A stretch of DNA of 64,000 nucleotides from contig JANVCC010000018.1 of NCBI GenBank assembly GCA_025345505.1, forward strand, positions 57,020,570 to 57,084,569. The letters are read 5' to 3'. The notes beneath the pieces are model-generated. The model was not told the DNA's origin. It saw nothing but the letters and a program-made list of their open reading frames with translations, and searched no databases. Every line of letters begins with the position of its first letter. Positions within the stretch are counted from its first letter, which is position 1. The DNA comes from Todiramphus chloris collaris (lineage: Eukaryota > Chordata > Aves > Coraciiformes > Alcedinidae). The position numbers and the translations under genes are program-made. This document shows, piece after piece, positions 1 to 13,187 of the stretch.

Positions 1-1494
1 ACTGTCACCAGAGTTTTCATGGCATTAAATCTAGATATTTTAAGAGTATTAGAGAACTGTTAATGGCTGTGATCACATCTCTGAAGCAGTTGATTTAGGA
101 ATAAATTATTTTATACCTACATGTTATTATTATTATTCTAATGTTGTAAAATGCTGGGGTTTTGTTTGTTTGTTTGTTAAAAGAAAAAAAATCTTGAATA
201 TCTACTGTTCTTAAAGCCTTTAAAGATTAACCAGGCCCTACACTTTTTCTCTATCAAAAGCACAATTCTGTACAGGTCTAATATTCTAACTCATCATTCT
301 TTTTAACACTGTCAAAATGTACTGCTTTATTGGTTTAATTCAAAGCTAAAACCACATGCAGAGAGATTTGGAAGCAAAAGAAACCTCTTGAGATTCCTGT
401 CGTGTTATTGATGCTTCCTATGCTGACCCATTTCCCCATGTCAATAGATGACAACTGGGCAAACAACATACAAAAATCTCAATTAACTGTTGTTTGGTTT
501 GTGTAATAACACAGGAATATGAGTATCTGTGAGTTAGTTTATCATTCTCACTATGTTTTCACTAGCAGTGCAGTGAAACCCTATTTTCCTTACGTTGATA
601 CAGGTAGCAGCGTGTTGCCATCCAGCCTAAAGTAACAGGGTTGCAAAATCCCTGGACTATTAAATGCAACCAGGGGACGGCAGTCTGGAGTCAGCCTGAG
701 AGTGAATATATATGCTCTGCGTCCCTGAGGCAGGGCTGCTCCTGCTTGCGTTGGTTGTGCATAATCTGGTTGCACATTAGACAGCTTTATTTCAGGATGC
801 TGCTGTGGAGTACATATGAAAATATGACCAGCCTACCCTGACAAGAAATAGCATAAAGAGATAAAAAGAACACTTCATTGATTTTATCATCTCTCTTTAT
901 CACCTTTCAGATACATACGAGTAAAATAGGATTTTAAATATTAACAAAAAACCTGAATCTTCACAGAATGCCTTTCTGTCTTTGTGGTGCTCAAACATGT
1001 ACTTCTCAGTAATATACCAAGAAAACAATTCTTACAAGCTTTTAACTGCTTTATGAAATGAATAAACCACATTTCATTGTTTCTTTAATGCAGGCAAATC
1101 TATTTTTCTATTCCTATAAAGCTGCTGATGAGGTACCATATCCTTATTTCCAAAGGTGTTTATGATTTGTGTTGTTTTTCCCTCCACACTTGTTAGCCAG
1201 GCATAACTGGGAGTCTGGGTCGCTCAGCTTGGAGGGAAGCTGGCCCATGTGTATGTGTCCGTGTATGCTGGTGCAGTGATGATCACAGACCTTGGTGCAG
1301 TTTCACAGGAAGGCAGGAAAGCTCCGTGGCAGCGGGGGATGCTCTGCCCATGGGGTCAAGCTAATATCTCCTCTGAGAGTGAGCAAATATTCCCTGTTGA
1401 TGAAGACAGCAGGCACTGGCAAGGGGAGCCTCCTGCCTTTCCACTGACGTCCACTTCTGCAGAATGATAGGTCGATGACTAGACAGATATCCTT
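1..1494. other. Intergenic, nothing recognised
   Basis: AT-rich unique DNA. The short open frames near 0.6-0.8 and 1.25-1.47 kb show no family resemblance. Confidence 0.5.
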
Positions 1495-1886
1495 TATAGA
1501 ATCACAGAATCAAACATAGGATGCTAAGGGTTGGAAGGGACTTCTGGAGATCATGGAATCCAACCTACTGCTAGAGCAGGATGACCTAGTACAGGCCACA
1601 CAGGAACAGATCCAGGCAGGTCTTGAAAGTCTCTAGAAAAGGAGACTCCTATTCCTGTGCTCTATCACCCTCACAGGAAAGAAGTTTTTCCTCATGTTGA
1701 GGTGGAATTTCCTGTGTTCCAGTTTGTGACCAATACCCCTCATCCTATCACAGGGCACCACTGAAAAGAGACTGACCCTTTCTACTTGACATCCACCCTT
1801 CAGATATTTGTAAACCATAATAAGATCCCCTTTCAGTCTTCTCCAGACTAAACAGCCTCAGGTCCCTCAGCCTTTCAACACTTTGT
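1495..1886 (-). mobile_element. CR1 LINE 3' fragment
   Basis: The plus strand starts TATAGAATCACAGAATC, followed by GGTTGGAAGGGACTTCTGGA, which is the reverse complement of the avian CR1 3' end. The copy then runs through the CR1 3' UTR and tail to AAACAGCCTCAGGTCCCTCA. It is strongly 5'-truncated and carries no reverse transcriptase. Its divergence looks moderate to high by eye. Confidence 0.9.
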
Positions 1887-3139
1887 AACACTAAGTATTG
1901 GTAATATTATTCATCAAATGTGATCAGACATCTTTCATCATATCTATTTTAGCAGCTTCTAATCTGTCATGCTGTGCAATATTTTGCCTCCTGTTTCTTT
2001 GTCCAAGCAGGAAGAAATGGGTAGGGAGCATAATCACATCTTTAAAAAAAAACCCCAACCACCTGCAAACAAAAATATAAAAAAAAAATCTTTATACAGA
2101 CTTGGCACGAAGACGCTAAGGTATGGACATCTCCATTGTGTTCCTGGTGCATGGGGGATTAGCCTCATCTCAAGCTCTAGGTGGTTAAAACCCTGCCTGG
2201 CACCTGGTACCTAACCTGCCTGCCATGGTTCGGGAGCCTCAGAACAACTGCCATGCTGTAAATGTCATTGAGGGAGGATGGAAAAACCCACAAAAAATGT
2301 GAACCAGGAAATTTGTCAGGATCCAGTGCATGAGACAGGCTCTGTCTGTCATGTGCTGGTTCACACAGAAAGGTCAGCGACCCCCATAAGTAGCATCAGC
2401 ATTCACATGTACTTATGATGCTCCCACAACACTTCAGTCTCTTTTTCTATTGCTCCCTGGTACATCCCAGACGTTTGTCAAACAGCTGCAACAGCACATC
2501 CTTACAAAGTAGAAGTGAGGCCAAAATGCTGCCTTAAATGCATGTGAATCAGGTCATTGAGAGGAAGGTGGAAAAAGTGTTCCACTCAAAATGCTGTGGT
2601 AGCTGGTGGATCCTATCTCCCATTGGGTCCCTGTGCAGGTGACTCGTGGATCCTTACCGTGGTGCCCAGCTCCTGCTATGGCCCAGACTCATTCAGAACC
2701 AGGAGCTGAGCTATTGGTTCTCACAAAGGTTTCTCAGAAGAGAAAACATACTCTTTCCATGCTATATAAAAATAAAATAAATCTCAATAATAACATAATA
2801 TGTCTGTTACAGTGACACAACATAGCCAAGGCATACATCTGAGCTATTGTAACAGCTTTTTCAGCAGAATAATTATAACATCTCCTACTTTCTCTGTTCC
2901 CAAGTATGTTAATATCTTTTTGACATTTCTTTTGCATTGCCCTGTGCTCTGAGATCTCTTTCTGGATCTAGTCAGTCTGATACGTGGAGATGCATGTACC
3001 TTACAGCCGTTCACATCACACATACCTCCACTTTTTCGTGCAAGCAATCAGATACGCCAGATACTAGCACTGTTTCTGGTAAATACAGCTTTCCTCTGAC
3101 ACCAGACTTACACACATAATGCCTGCACTAAATCATAGG
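1887..3139. other. Intergenic, nothing recognised
   Basis: Unique sequence between the first CR1 and the LTR-like segment. No exon, RNA gene or repeat recognised. Confidence 0.5.
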
Positions 3140-3520
3140 ACTGCACACGTCCCCATCACCTGCAAGCAGAATGAGCTCAGAGAAGAAATTTATTGTTGTA
3201 ACGTGGTGGTCTGCCTGTGTCAAGGCTCCTTGACACAGTTTCCCAGGTTTTATAGCTCATGTGATATAAGTAGTTTAAGGACTTTAGCTGCCTTTCCCAA
3301 CACTCCCAGGAATACAATGTCAGGGTGGGAGCCTACAGCCCAGGAGCACTGGAGTTTTCATATCCTCATAGTAATAACATTTAAGTTTTTTCCAAGGGGG
3401 CTGCTCCTCTGTTCTTGCCTTATAAAGTCAAGGCAGGAAGGAACGAGGAGCAAGGCATTAATAACAATGGCAAGTTTATACAGTGAAGACAGAAGGGAAT
3501 TGTCAGGAGAGTAACAAAAA
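3140..3520 (-). mobile_element. Possible LTR of an endogenous retrovirus (fossil)
   Basis: On the minus strand there is a TATAAA at 3253-3248 (in GCTATAAAACCTGG), then a perfect hairpin, then an AATAAA at 3194-3189 (in CAATAAATTTCTTC), all within 65 bases. This close spacing of TATA and poly(A) signal suits the short R region of an LTR. I did not find convincing TG...CA edges or a family match, so a chance arrangement or an ordinary promoter remains possible. Confidence 0.38.
3215..3238 (+). repeat. Perfect inverted repeat (11-base arms, 2-base loop)
   Basis: CTGTGTCAAGG, then CT, then CCTTGACACAG. The arms pair without a mismatch. It lies about 10-33 bases downstream (minus strand) of the TATAAA at 3253-3248, where transcription from that box would start. 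Confidence 0.95.
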
Positions 3521-5867
3521 AGAAGAGGAGGGGAAGAAGATAGGTTAGATCTTGTGCACAGAGAGCTTACTTGGACCCACCAAGGCAGGAGACAATCAAA
3601 TCCATTTGCAAAGATGATATCGTCTGGTCAACACTTTTGACATTAAGCAGAATGATCCTTTGCTGTGGCTGTGCTTTTTGAGCTCTGCAGCTGCAGAGCG
3701 TATGCTGATAGTTAAACACTCTCTGTGTCATATGTCAATGTTCACATATCATCCTGTCTGGGGTGGCTGAATGACACAGATCACAACTCATTTACTGAGG
3801 GTTGGGTGAGAAAACCAAGAAGAATTTGTCTAGCATATAACACTTTCTGGTGACCCACCTGGAGAAGAAAGCAGAAAGCAATCTGTTACAGATAGATGAA
3901 CAAAGAGACAGACAGATGAGTGTGTATGTATACAGGTTATGTTGGTCCAATTTGACTTCATCATGCTCTTTGAAATAACAGATTTTGATAATCCTGAGGT
4001 ACCTACTCAACGTAGCCTTGCCTCAGCATGAAACAAGAACAACAGTTTTAGTGGCAGGACTACCCTAGTCTGAGACTCTTCTTTTGAGTTAGGGGTGGAT
4101 GCTGAGAACAGACACAGAATTAATGTCCAAGCTCATCCTTCAGCCTCAGGTTCAGATGCTGCACTAAGGTTCTAGAGGAAAAGGCTATGAGGGGCTCTGT
4201 TTAGTTCCAGGGACTTGAAAGTCATAGAAGCAGCGTGATTCACACCAGTATGCACCATGTGTCCCAGTCTCAGACTTAGCCTATGTTTGCCCCAGCACAG
4301 GGGTGGAATTGCCCCTCCCTTTCCCAGCAAGAGTCACTGCAGCCATGGCAGGCTGAGGGAGAGCTTGCAGCATGGCTGCCTGCAGCTTCCAGAGGTCAGA
4401 AACTCTGGTGCTTCTACTGCTCCCTGAGACAACCTGGGACCTGGATCAGGGACAATCGCTGGATTTGGTTTAAAACAAATAATGGAGGTGTTGCTGGTTG
4501 TCTCAGTATTTCTTCCAGATTAAATAACATTATTAATCATTAATAGTAGTTACATGCACTCCCAAAGTAACTGAGAGATACTTTAACAAAATTAAATGGA
4601 AATAAAGTTTTCCTACAGTAATAAGCCAATTCAAATTTGTTATAGGGTTAGACAAATGGGGAAACCCAGCGTTTACAGCAGGACAGAGGAATATATGGCA
4701 TCATAGATGGTTCATTGATGATGTTAATGATACAGCTCCGGGGAAGGCAACACAGCAATCAGTACGCATTTTAGTTTGACCTGGTATTCACAAAACAGGC
4801 TTAATTCTAAGAAGGAAATAACACAAAGCCTTGCACCTGAGGCTTACCTCAGACTAGATAGCTCAAGAGCTTCTTGATAGGAAAACACCTCAGCTCCCCA
4901 TTTACTGCTGACTTCACCTAGTTGTGAGGGATGGCCACACTTCGTCACAGTTGAGATGCCAGAGTTATTACACTGACAGGCAGACCCTCAGGTACCAGTG
5001 AGGGTTAGGAGGCAAGACAGGGCACCTCATGACTGCAGCAGTTGTCGGCACAATGGGAGGCTGAAAGGAGCCACTCTGAGGCTTGTACATCACATTCACG
5101 TTAGCAAAATTTCAGCATCCCCATGACTGCACCAGGAAGAGATACCAGCTTCTACATGGCACTTTGTGCCAGCAGAGAAAAAGACATGACGTGAACCAAT
5201 GTGAACTAGTTAATATTGGGTGAGAAATCTTTCATGTTTTCAAGTGAGAAAATAGATGTCTGGTTTTTTAAATGCAGGGGTGGAATGAGGAATCAACCAC
5301 AGAAACAAATACCAAGAGAGCTAGTGAGAGTTTTAGCTCTTGGTATGCATTTTACTCAAATGTCTTCCAATCAATTTCCCAAACAACTATGTTTAATGTA
5401 GGAATAAATGGGTGAAATACAATCTTTGGTTTGTTCAGGTGGACAGATGAGATGGTTCCCAGTCTGTCCTGGCCTTAGAGTTTATAAATCAGTGTTCAGT
5501 ACCAAACACCATCTTGAGTACACTGTGTTACAGAAGGCCAAATGCTCCCTGGGGATAAAACCAAGCATTCAAAAAATACCAGTGTAGGCAGGGAATGTAT
5601 GCTGATATAATCTAAACTTCAGTCAGTGCTGTCCCAAACTATAAAATGTGACTGTCCTACAAAGCTGATCTAGCAGCTGTTGCAGACAGAGCAGGAACTG
5701 CCAGCTGTTTCTCTGTGACCCAATAATCCAGTATCACAACCCCCATCTGACCTGCCTCCACTCCTGCTCTCACAGGTAGGCAGCAGAAATTACATCACTC
5801 TAATTATAACACAGCTTGGACACATTCATCAGACAGAGGAAGATATGTGTCCATCTCACTGTGCCAC
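3521..5867. other. Intergenic, nothing recognised
   Basis: Unique DNA of mixed composition. The open frame at 4283-4543 has no recognisable product. Confidence 0.5.
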
Positions 5868-6709
5868 TGTCATGGTTTAGGGTCAGGGCAGCCCTTTAAA
5901 CCTATAACAGACGCTCTCTGTTAACCCCCCTCCCTCACCAGAGGGGAAAGAGAAAGGGAATAAGGGAGAGAGACTTAGCGATTAGAAAAGGAAACTAGAA
6001 CAGCTTTAATGAAAATTAAATTAATAATTATAAAAATGGAATATATACAAATATATACAAAACCAGTATAGAACCCAACCCCCTGATGGTAATTACATCA
6101 CCATCACCACTGATGCTGTGGAGCAGGCACCAGGGGAGTCCCAGACCAGGCCCCGCAGCAGACGGGAGCTGTGTTGAGGAGCTGGATTCTGGTACCGGGT
6201 TCAGGAACACACAGATCAGATCAAAGGCAGAATGGACAGAGGCCTCCTTGAATGCTCCAAGGAAGGAACTGAAAGAGGACCCGAGGCAAGCCAAGCAAAA
6301 GCTGGCAAGGCAGTCCAAAAGGGAATTGAGGAGAGAAGAGCCCAGAGACCCTTCAGGTCCCTCATCTCTAGACCAAATATGGCGTATATGGGCTGGAATA
6401 CCTCACTGGTCAGTTTAGAGTCACCCGTCCTGTCCGCTCCTCCCTGCAGGTGCAGCCTTTCACTTTCTGCACCCCTCAGTGTGGTACACAGGACCCAGCA
6501 GTGGCCTTGGTCTGCACACCAATCCTTGGTAGTAACTCTAAACACGGGGTGTTATCACTGCTAGAAGCAGACACTGTCTGTGAGAACAGGCTGCTAACTT
6601 CAGAAAGTGCAGTTAATTAAAAGAACCGAGCTGAAAAGTAAAATTACAGAAAAGCTGAAAAGTAAAATAACAGAATTAGTTCTGTTTTCACTCAAACCAC
6701 AATCCAACA
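5868..6709 (-). mobile_element. Solo LTR, avian ERVL-like endogenous retrovirus (fossil)
   Basis: The left edge TGTCATGGTTTAG is the reverse complement of the usual CTAAACCATGACA end of avian ERVL-type LTRs. The right edge AATCCAACA gives a TG start on the minus strand, so the element is about 842 bases. Family-like parts include the A/T-rich poly(A) zone near 6000-6060 and the stretch ATATGGGCTGGAATACCTCA. No internal viral genes flank it, so it is a solo LTR. No clear target-site duplication was seen, which points to some age or slightly wrong edges. The overlapping open frames of about 110 codons are not genes. Confidence 0.75.
6627..6677 (+). repeat. 25-base tandem repeat in the U3 side of an LTR
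   Basis: GCTGAAAAGTAAAATTACAG is followed directly by a second copy, GCTGAAAAGTAAAATAACAG, about 25 bases on. It lies near the right edge of the solo LTR at 5868-6709. Confidence 0.75.
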
Positions 6710-9700
6710 CACGCTCCGTGAAATGTATTTTCAGCTGTCTTGCAGGACAGTTTCCCAGTCCTCTTTGGGAAGGAATCAGCTATATGCTGGACACATGCTG
6801 GTTTTCCAAGGTACTATTACAGAAGATGTGACTGGCTCTGATCAATAGCACAGGTAGACTGGTGTGTATATCCTTGCCAAAGTTGGCTTTTATTAAGGAC
6901 TTGCAAAATGACCATGGTTTGAACATCACCACCCTAAACTAAACTGTCTCAGCCTAGCCTTGTTTTTTTTTCCTCAGTGAGCCATCAACTTGTGGTGCCT
7001 AATCAATTTGACCAGAGAAGGTGAACAAAGACCCGATTTTCTAGCATTTTGTGCAGAACACAAGTATCTGTCATCTTGAAGTGAGATTTTCCAAGCTACC
7101 ACTTTAGGACCAGATCCCAGACCCTCTGTGTCTACAGCTGTATTCAGTTACTGGCCTGAGACTTCCACTAACACGCAGCAGCTACAAAGCACATTTCAGG
7201 ATTTCAGCCACTGTGTACCTGTGGTGCTACAAAACAGCTGCAGCAGACTGATGGACCTGACCAAATCAGTAACCAAATATTCACGAACCTATGCGGGAAC
7301 AAATGGGAGAGTGAAAAAACAGTGGACTGTGGGCAGGGTTTTGTGGGAGAACTGAGGAAAAAAAGTATCCTGCAGTGGCAAGGACTGATGATATTTTGAA
7401 ATTGCTCATCCTGAAGTTCAGTTATTGCTCTGCAGATCTGTGCCAGGGAAAACATTCTATTGTCTTCCATACAGTTATGAGGGAAATTAAATAGGAGGTT
7501 GGTACTATTTCAAGACTCAGAATGAAAAATAAAAGTGCTGGTTTGCTGCAAAAGCATGAATTTACAGTGAATCTCTGGTCCAGGCTGTTGAAACAGACTG
7601 AAAAGTTCACATTTTTATTTTTCATGTCAAAAGCAGACTTAGGCTCTTATTTTCCAAGCAGGAAAAATTGTAGTGCAAAGGTATGCCCCTTACCTTGCTT
7701 GCTGTATGGAGTGAAAGACATTACATGTGCAGACTCTATTCAACGAAGCCCAGCTCTGCCACAGTTAAATGTGCTGCAAAGACTTCAGTAACAGGAGCGT
7801 TTTTCTGCTGTTAAATTACTGCTATGCATCATTTGTAACCTCCAGTAGTTACTGTGTCAGCTATACACTGCTACAAGAAAGTTTCCAAGAGGCTGAAAGC
7901 TGCTTGCAGGGCTTGAAGATATGCTGGGGCTGAAGTAAGAAGCAGAGCTTCAAATGCTAATTTCTGTGATGTGACCCAGAAGTGTTCCCTCCCCTCTCCA
8001 GGAAGTCTGGTTTCTTTTTCATCATGATCCTAAAAAAGCTCATGTATATTGATGCAGGGATCTGGCATTAAACAATAAGAATAAATGTGGAGAAGCAGAG
8101 TTATTTTCTACACAAGTTCCCTTGCTCCACAAGGAGATATATTGCTCCAAGTCACTACAGGCAGAGCAGTGGCAAGCAAAACCCTCCCCTAAGTTATATT
8201 TTGATAACTTCATAAAATCAGTGACATGGTATTACATCTTGAAATTCACCTGGCCATTCCTCCAAAATTTCGTCTGTGCTCTGCGATGGCACATGAAAAA
8301 TGCATCCTCTGCCATTGCTGCTCCAACGTGTTCCCTTGGCTGACTCCCATGATTGCTGGGCCAGTATGGAGCTAAATAGTGTCACTGGAAGACCCCTGAA
8401 AACAGAATAGTCTCTTGGCAGAGCCTGACACTGCATTGCAAGATGTCACTGCTGTACCTTGAAGTGCAGCACTACTGTACCCTGAACTCATGTTGGAAGT
8501 GACACAAGTCATCTTCAGATGATGCTTCAGACCTCTGCTCTCCTCCTCCATCTTCCTGCTGATAGCTACAAATGAAACACAAGGTTTATGTCTCTCAGCT
8601 TTGCAAAATGCTTACTGTAAACATCACAAATTGTGATTTTTGCTAGAAGTACCACAAGGGGGAAGAATCGTGTTATTAACAGGGCAGCATTCCTTTAAAA
8701 CATTTTTTTTTTCCAGTCAAATGATGATTAAGATTGCTCTACAAACCCTTTGTTGCGTGAAGGAAGGAGGGGAAGAGGAGAAAGGATAGGGACAAACAGA
8801 TTCCTAAGACATGAAGAAAACACTATCAAACTCTTCAAACTACTCTGATTTTGAGTCCAGTCAGGGTCCACTGAAATTTTGTATCATTTTTGTGGAAGAA
8901 GAAGAAGAAAAAAAAAAAGTCTGGCCCATACAAAATTAGCCCCTTTCAAAAGTTGTCGTAGTTTGAGTTTTAGGCAAACTGCTTTTGCTTAAGTTTTCCA
9001 TTAGTCTGTTCACTAAAAGATAACAAGGGTTCAGTTTGACAGATTGCCCAGCTCTACAACTGACAGTACATCCCCTGGTTTCAACAGTAAATCACTGAAA
9101 CCAGCCCTAGTAAGGTTGGCAGAGGCATGCCATGGCAGCATGGTCACTCAAAGTGCCTGTAAGATCACTGGGTACCATTCTTCTTTTAATTTTGGGTTGG
9201 TTTTTTTCCCCCTCATTCTAATGGTGTCTAAGCATCTTGGCACAAAATGAAAATGCCAAGCACATGTTCCAGGTTAATTTCAAGGTAGCAGTGCTTGCTC
9301 AGCAGGGAGAGCTGCACGTTGTGCGAACACTGTATTCCAGAGCACACCCATATGATGATGTGGTGCTGGTTTTTTACAGAAAGAAATGGAGGCCAAAACA
9401 ACCTTCTGCTTCCGATTAGTGCATCAGCTTTACAACCTGCAAGCTGTAAGTGCTAGAAATGTATGCATACATATACAAACATCATTATGCTCATGGATTA
9501 ATATAATGAAGACATGCCTGCATGACATTGTCATCTTAGCTGAGCAGTTCAATGAGACAGCATCATGAAATACAGACTACTAATTGCTTTAAAATAATCT
9601 TGGATGCTCCCAACCTTTTGCCTGAGTTGTTTGACTATAGTCAAGAAGAGAAAGAAGAAAGGCACTGAATTAGCATTCCTGGGAAATGAATAAACTGTTG

Positions 9701-11311
9701 CAGCCCTATCAGGAAGGCAGACGTAACATTTTCTTTCCTCAGGAAGTAAAAAAAGATGAGTTCATACTGCAAAACATAACGAGGGGTGTTTGTCATAAGT
9801 TAAAAATCAATGAACTCCAGCTGTTCTTGTGGTCCTGGAAGGTTCATTTTCAATGAAGAAATATTTATTCTTGCAGGAGCATTCCAGAAAGCAGACTTCA
9901 CCCTCAGTGACAGTGTGTAAAATAAAATTGGATGGGACTCAGCTTTCCAAGGTAGTAGAGAGGGTCTTTGATAAGCCCTTAAAATAATTTAAAAAACCAA
10001 CATGCCAAATGAGAATTTTAGCCCAATTTCTACAATTAGAAAATCAGCAGAATGAGACTTACCTCTTCTTTTGTACAGAGGTTCAGCCTCTATTTTGGAA
10101 GCTGTGTCCCGACTTGCCAAGGACCACATTCTCTTACCAATCCACCACGCTGAAGTACGCAGAAGACAAACCAACTGTTGACACAAACCAGAGCCTTAGG
10201 GTGGCTATCTACTAAAACACTGACTTACCTAAGCAAGGAAGTATCTCACTAACTAGAATAGATGGATCATATGGGATTTTGGCTTCTCCATCTTCCAGTC
10301 CAGTTCTGCTTCCTCTTTATCATTCAGTAAAGTCTTCTGTTTAAGTGTCTTGCCTCTGTGCACAAGTCAAAGATGCTTTAAGTCCACTTTGAATAGGAGG
10401 AGTTGCCTCAGCGTTAGAAGGATTGCTAAGGATCTGGATCTCTAGTTCTGATGTTTATTCCATATGGACGTGGCAATAAACCTGTGTGATGGTGAGGAAG
10501 GAAAATGAAGTGCAAACTGTGCACCCAGGCAATAAATCTGACAGAACGCTCCTTACCGTTGGAAAAAATGTCCCACATACAGCCTGTTTTGGTGGAAAAT
10601 AAATTATTTCATAGTTTCTGGAGTTCCTCATTCCTGTTTATGTCAGTGTCTCCCAGGAAAAAAAGAAAATCAAAATTATAGTGTTTATTTTTAAGCTGGA
10701 GTTGGAGCCAGCCAGCTAGCCATCAGAAGCAATCATGTCACTCCCAAGAGCAAGCACAGCAAGAAACAGTGTCAGGGAGAATGGCTTCTGTGTCCAGTTC
10801 ACAAGCTTTAATAGTTCCAGTACATGGGTGAATTTAGCCAAGACAGACACTGGAAGAAACCCACCTGTACTGCAGGGAAATAAAAATCAAATTCACAGAG
10901 CAGTTTGGTCACTAGCAATTATTCACACATAATGAGCAAATAACTCTGTCAATGGAAAAGAAGACAAGGGAAGTTGCAGTTAAATCTTGGTTTCACATTC
11001 TTCTTTTAAGAAATGTAAAACCCAAATAATTTCTTAGGGAAAGTGGGAAATTTCCTGAAATATTCCTGAGATTTCCTTCTAACCAGCCTTTATTCAAAGG
11101 ATCCCCAACTACAGGTTTAAGCTGTGACTTCCCAGGAGTGCAAGACTCATAACTCATTAAAGTACAACGGTTCACAAGTTTTGTCATCTTCTAATGGTGG
11201 TGTGTTGAGTGAAAGGGTAAAGTAATTTGGCAGAAAATAAACCCCCTTGCATTCCAGCTAGTCCTCAGATATCAGAGGGGCTGGGGGCAGCTGGGCTTAG
11301 ATTCTGAGTGA
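6710..11311. other. Intergenic, nothing recognised
   Basis: About 4.6 kb between two solo LTRs. Many short open frames on both strands, none with a recognisable domain or with splice-consistent neighbours. Confidence 0.5.
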
Positions 11312-12113
11312 TGTCCAATTTGGCACTATTAGTCTGGTGGCGTTCAGTCTGGCTGAAGTATCACGGCTCGGATTCAGTAATAGGGCACTGTTAGTTTGGG
11401 TACTATTAGTCCGGTAGCATTCAGTGTATCTGAACTACCATGGCTCAGATCCCAGACTGGTCGCATTCAGCATCTGAACTACCACAGCTCCAGATTCACT
11501 AATAGCCCTCTGCATCCCCCTGCCCAGTCAGGTGCACGGTACCATGTGGCCAGTAAAGATCTGACAGTACCCAATGAGAGAACCACTGTGACTGGCTGCA
11601 TGAAAGGTGCAGTTTATTGAGAGCAACAGGAATACAAGTTCTTTTAGATTGCCGGTGATAAATACACTGTCTGCAAAGTATGTGTATATATGTAGTATAT
11701 AGCTGTGTTAAGTTAAAGAGCAGCTCTAAAAAGTTTCTAAGTTTAAAGTCCGGATCTTACCCAAAGGTGTCCCTAAGTGGGGGAAGCAAGGTTCAGCACG
11801 TCGACTGATCCCAGGAGTCAGAGTTGATGTCTGCTCTGACTTGTCCATGATGGTGTCTTCCCTAACATCCCTCCTTACCTAAACCATTTTTATAGTAATT
11901 TTTACCTTCAAGGTGGAGCTTGAGTGACTCTAGTCATAAATACCTTTATTACAATTGGTGTAAATTTCTCTCACTTTGCTTTTAAAGATAGAGCTGAAGA
12001 AAATTTACTGTGCAAACTCAGTGAGGCGTGGTGGCACCGTAGAGGCGGGTAGCCTCTGGGCTGGAGGTGTGTTTTAGTATTATAATGACGTTATAATGAG
12101 CGAAGTTTGCACA
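11312..12113 (-). mobile_element. Solo LTR, avian ERVL-type (fossil)
   Basis: On the minus strand it begins TGTGCAAACTTCGCTCATTA at 12113, has a TATAAA at 11894-11889 and an AATAAA at 11618-11613, and ends near CCAAATTGGACA at 11312. The U5 side holds a degenerate tandem array. No internal retroviral sequence adjoins it on either side. The left edge is less certain than the right, and no matching target-site duplication was found. Confidence 0.65.
11319..11510 (+). repeat. Degenerate tandem repeats inside the LTR
   Basis: Three imperfect copies of a unit with GGTGGCGTTCAG or GGTAGCATTCAG, then CTGAA-TA-C, then CACGGCTC or CATGGCTC. The shared GGT-GC-TTC core starts at about 11336, 11413 and 11459, so the units have unequal length. 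They lie on the U5 side of the ERVL-type LTR. Confidence 0.6.
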
Positions 12114-13187
12114 AAGGACAGTACTTTGTCAAAAACTGACAGACCATTGGCCCAGGGTTGCAAACTGGCAGCTTATCAGTTCCATAGGAACACCAAGTTC
12201 TCATTTCTCTTGCAACTTTGCAGGACATGGCCGTGGAATCTTCACTCCACTCCATCCCCCATGCTGCTTGAAGGCAGTTTTGTCTAGGGAACTGCTGTAA
12301 AATGGATTCCTGGTGTACCGGTTGCACTCTTCCCTGAAAGTTTCTCTGCTGTTATACCTTTCCTTATATGTGAACGATGCTGCAACTTTAATATGATTTT
12401 AGTTTTTAAAATCATCCCCAGTCATCATTCCACATGATGCAACCAAACAATTACCTGATCTTACCAACAATACTGAATTTAGGTACTGCATTATCTGTAT
12501 TAAATTGTTAAGTGTAAATTAAATTCATTGACTTGCATGGTAAAGCTATCAAAAAATGAACAGTTTTTTTTCCCCAGTTTCCTCAGGTCACACCTTTCTT
12601 GTAAAACTAATCCTTGCCACCAGCTGCAGTCATAAGCAGTACTTGCCCATGAATACGTTTCTCTGTTGTCATGGATTTGGATTCAGCAATCCTGCTTTGG
12701 AATATGTTACTATAAGTTAATTTAATTTACATAAAATGATGAAAAGAATGTGTTTTAAACTACAATCAGCTCTCATTACAAAAGTCCACACAATTTTGCA
12801 AGCAATGTATGCAAAAATTGTTCTAGAAAATAACGTCTTTTTCTTAAAAAGATTCAAATAGGGTTGTTTTTTTTTTTAAAATCTGAGTATGCAATAGACC
12901 CTGAGTCTTGATGGCTTTCATCTAAGAGTCACAGAAAAATATTCTAAAAAGATCAGTGGCCTTCTGTCATTATTTCTGGTACATCTTAGTATATTTGAGA
13001 AAATCCCAAGTCTGGAAGTATTCAAAAAGAACACAAAAGAAGACTCAAACAATTATAGGTTTTCTATCCTCATATCACATTCAATCTAGTATGTTTATGG
13101 AAATAGTTTATGGAAAAAGTTTAGACAACCCTGATTTCAGTCATTGAAGAGTTTAGTTCATAGATGTAGCTTACACATATAAAACAA
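12114..13187. other. Intergenic, nothing recognised
   Basis: AT-rich unique DNA between the ERVL-type LTR and a CR1. The first 200 bases beside the LTR show no retroviral polypurine tract or gene remains. Confidence 0.5.

Noticed and set aside
6028-6564. Overlapping open frames of about 100-110 codons on both strands
   Set aside because: They lie inside the ERVL-like solo LTR and do not resemble any viral or host protein.
8950-9010. TTGTCGTAGTTTGAGTTTTAGG, slightly like an LTR edge
   Set aside because: No matching second edge, poly(A) signal or family-like body was found nearby.
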